Shown one piece after another: positions 63,099 to 64,000 of a stretch of DNA of 64,000 nt. Under the pieces are notes generated by a model. That model did no database searches. It was given only the letters and a program-made list of their open reading frames with translations, and was not told the origin of the DNA. The stretch is from DASRLE01 sp963825315. Its GTDB lineage: Bacteria > Verrucomicrobiota > Verrucomicrobiia > Limisphaerales > Palsa-1400. The translations under genes and the position numbers were made by a program. The DNA is taken from contig CAWGST010000001.1 of NCBI GenBank assembly GCA_963825315.1, positions 2,170,001-2,234,000 on the forward strand. Direction: 5' to 3'. Each line of letters starts with the position of its first letter. Position 1 is the stretch's first letter.

Positions 63099-63929
63099 TC
63101 ACAGGAATTTTTGATAGAGAAGGGCCAAGCCGCGCTGCGCGTACTCGGTCGCCAACAGAACCAGAACAATGGAGAGAAGCGGGGCGAAATCGATTTTCCC
63201 CACGCGGAGAGGCAGCCATTGCAACGGACGCAAAAGCCGCCGCGTCGTCGCATCGACAAAATTCCACAAGGCGAATTCACCCAGATAGACGTAGCTGTTG
63301 AGCAGGTACAATATCAAAAGAGCGATGATCAGGTACTTGAGCGTCAGATAGGCCGACAAACCGATCACCGCCCCCTGGGCCAGCAAGCGCCCCGGGGCGT
63401 TGGCCGGCACGATGTTGAGCCGGGCCAGGAGCGGATGGAGCAGACTCCAGGCCAGCACGGCGACGGCCAGCGGCAGGAGCAGCTTGATTGCGCCCGGCCA
63501 TCGTTCCAGCCTTCCCAGCCAGACGCGCGCCAGGCGCTGGACCGGGTCGGCGTCGGGAACCTGCGCATTGAGGCACGAGAGCAACAGGAGCCAGAGATAA
63601 AAAATCCCCTGGGCCGCGCCGAAGCTCAATACTGAAAACAGAAGCATGCGCCCGGGCAAATCGCCGCGAAACGACAGGGTGGTTGCTCCGAGAGGAATCC
63701 GCGGATTCCAATGAACAGGCTGGCCCGCCTGCCAATAAAAGAGCGCCCGCGCCGCCAGCAGAACCGGCAAACCCGCCCAATAATAATAGCGCGGCCGCGG
63801 CGGTTCGGCGGGACGAAGCGCCGAAAGGAGCGATGTTCCGGGCCGGACCCTGACAGGCAACCCGACGGCCCGCCAATTCAGCCAGAGCAGCAATCCGACA
63901 ATATTCAAAATGAAATCGATTAGAGTCAA
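63099..63929 (-). CDS. YggT-family membrane protein
   Basis: 276 residues with two related membrane halves: MTLIDFILNIVGLLLWLNWR near the N-terminus and LIIALLILYLLNSYVYLG followed by WNFVDATTRRLLRPLQWLPL in the second half, as in two-domain YggT proteins. About six transmembrane segments. YggT proteins are linked to osmotic tolerance and cell-division or septum genes, but no such neighbours are in the window. The start is at 63929. Confidence 0.75.
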   Translation of the reverse strand: MTLIDFILNIVGLLLWLNWRAVGLPVRVRPGTSLLSALRPAEPPRPRYYYWAGLPVLLAARALFYWQAGQPVHWNPRIPLGATTLSFRGDLPGRMLLFSVLSFGAAQGIFYLWLLLLSCLNAQVPDADPVQRLARVWLGRLERWPGAIKLLLPLAVAVLAWSLLHPLLARLNIVPANAPGRLLAQGAVIGLSAYLTLKYLIIALLILYLLNSYVYLGEFALWNFVDATTRRLLRPLQWLPLRVGKIDFAPLLSIVLVLLATEYAQRGLALLYQKFL

Positions 63930-64000
63930 CTGTTAGGATTAAGATTAAGATTAGGATTAGGATCAGGAAAACGCCAACTAAATAAGTGGGATGCGCCCCC
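63930..64000. repeat. GATTAGGATTAAGATTA-type short repeat at window end
   Basis: 63934-63968 consists of imperfect GATTA(A/G) units. No other feature is seen before the window ends. Confidence 0.4.

Overview
The window looks like a chromosomal stretch of a Verrucomicrobiota bacterium, most like the Pedosphaera/Limisphaerales group. The signs are a prepilin-like protein with the FTLIELLVVIAIIAILAA start and an H-X9-DG tail, large secreted proteins built from Ig, NHL and fibronectin-like modules ending in calcium-type D-x-D-x-DG motifs, a PEP-CTERM protein, moderately high GC, and AT-rich intergenic mini-repeats. This assignment is inference from protein style; no rRNA or tRNA gene was seen.

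Layout. 1-7.5 kb: three secreted proteins sharing shuffled modules and a pseudopilin. 7.5-8.9 kb: a GH8 lipoprotein. 9.0-16.4 kb (minus strand): a respiratory operon with a cytochrome c, a porin, a second cytochrome c, a GltD-like iron-sulfur flavoprotein, a Rieske protein, cytochrome b and a hexaheme cytochrome c. A PocR/AraC-type regulator lies just upstream. 17.9-25.9 kb: an ISAs1-type element whose transposase starts with a DruA-like (DUF4338) domain, a flavin reductase, a GDPD phosphodiesterase, an MFS transporter split by an IS1634-family element, and a small membrane protein. 26.0-37.1 kb: a PilN-PilO-PilP-secretin operon running into two very large NHL-type secreted proteins. 37.1-45.2 kb (minus strand): an NtrC-type regulator, a CE1-type esterase, a CheY-like regulator, a CHASE3-PAS sensor without a kinase domain, a fibronectin-type protein and a PQQ-type beta-propeller. 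The last four lie between two inverted ~290 bp repeats. 45.8-57.9 kb: a type I-C-like CRISPR-Cas locus (cas5-cas8-cas7-cas3-cas4-cas1-cas2, array of 15 repeats). It is preceded by the broken N-terminus of another cas3-like gene carrying the second ISAs1 copy, and followed by a relic array. 58-64 kb: a histidine kinase/NtrC pair, a beta-helix protein, a small repeat protein and a YggT-family membrane protein.

How the parts relate. The respiratory operon has the parts of a cytochrome bc branch that takes electrons from quinol, or through the GltD-like protein, to several c-type hemes. The Pil operon supplies an alignment complex and outer-membrane secretin, and the secreted giants directly downstream are plausible clients. 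The CRISPR locus has effector, nuclease-helicase and adaptation genes, all with open frames and the expected motifs.

Caution. At least nine frameshifts break otherwise convincing genes (near 660-680, 11948, 14540, five in 15140-15590, 32360-32413 and 60940), several at short homopolymers. Some may be sequencing indels rather than real mutations. The frameshift inside the ISAs1 transposase is the same in both copies and is likely real.
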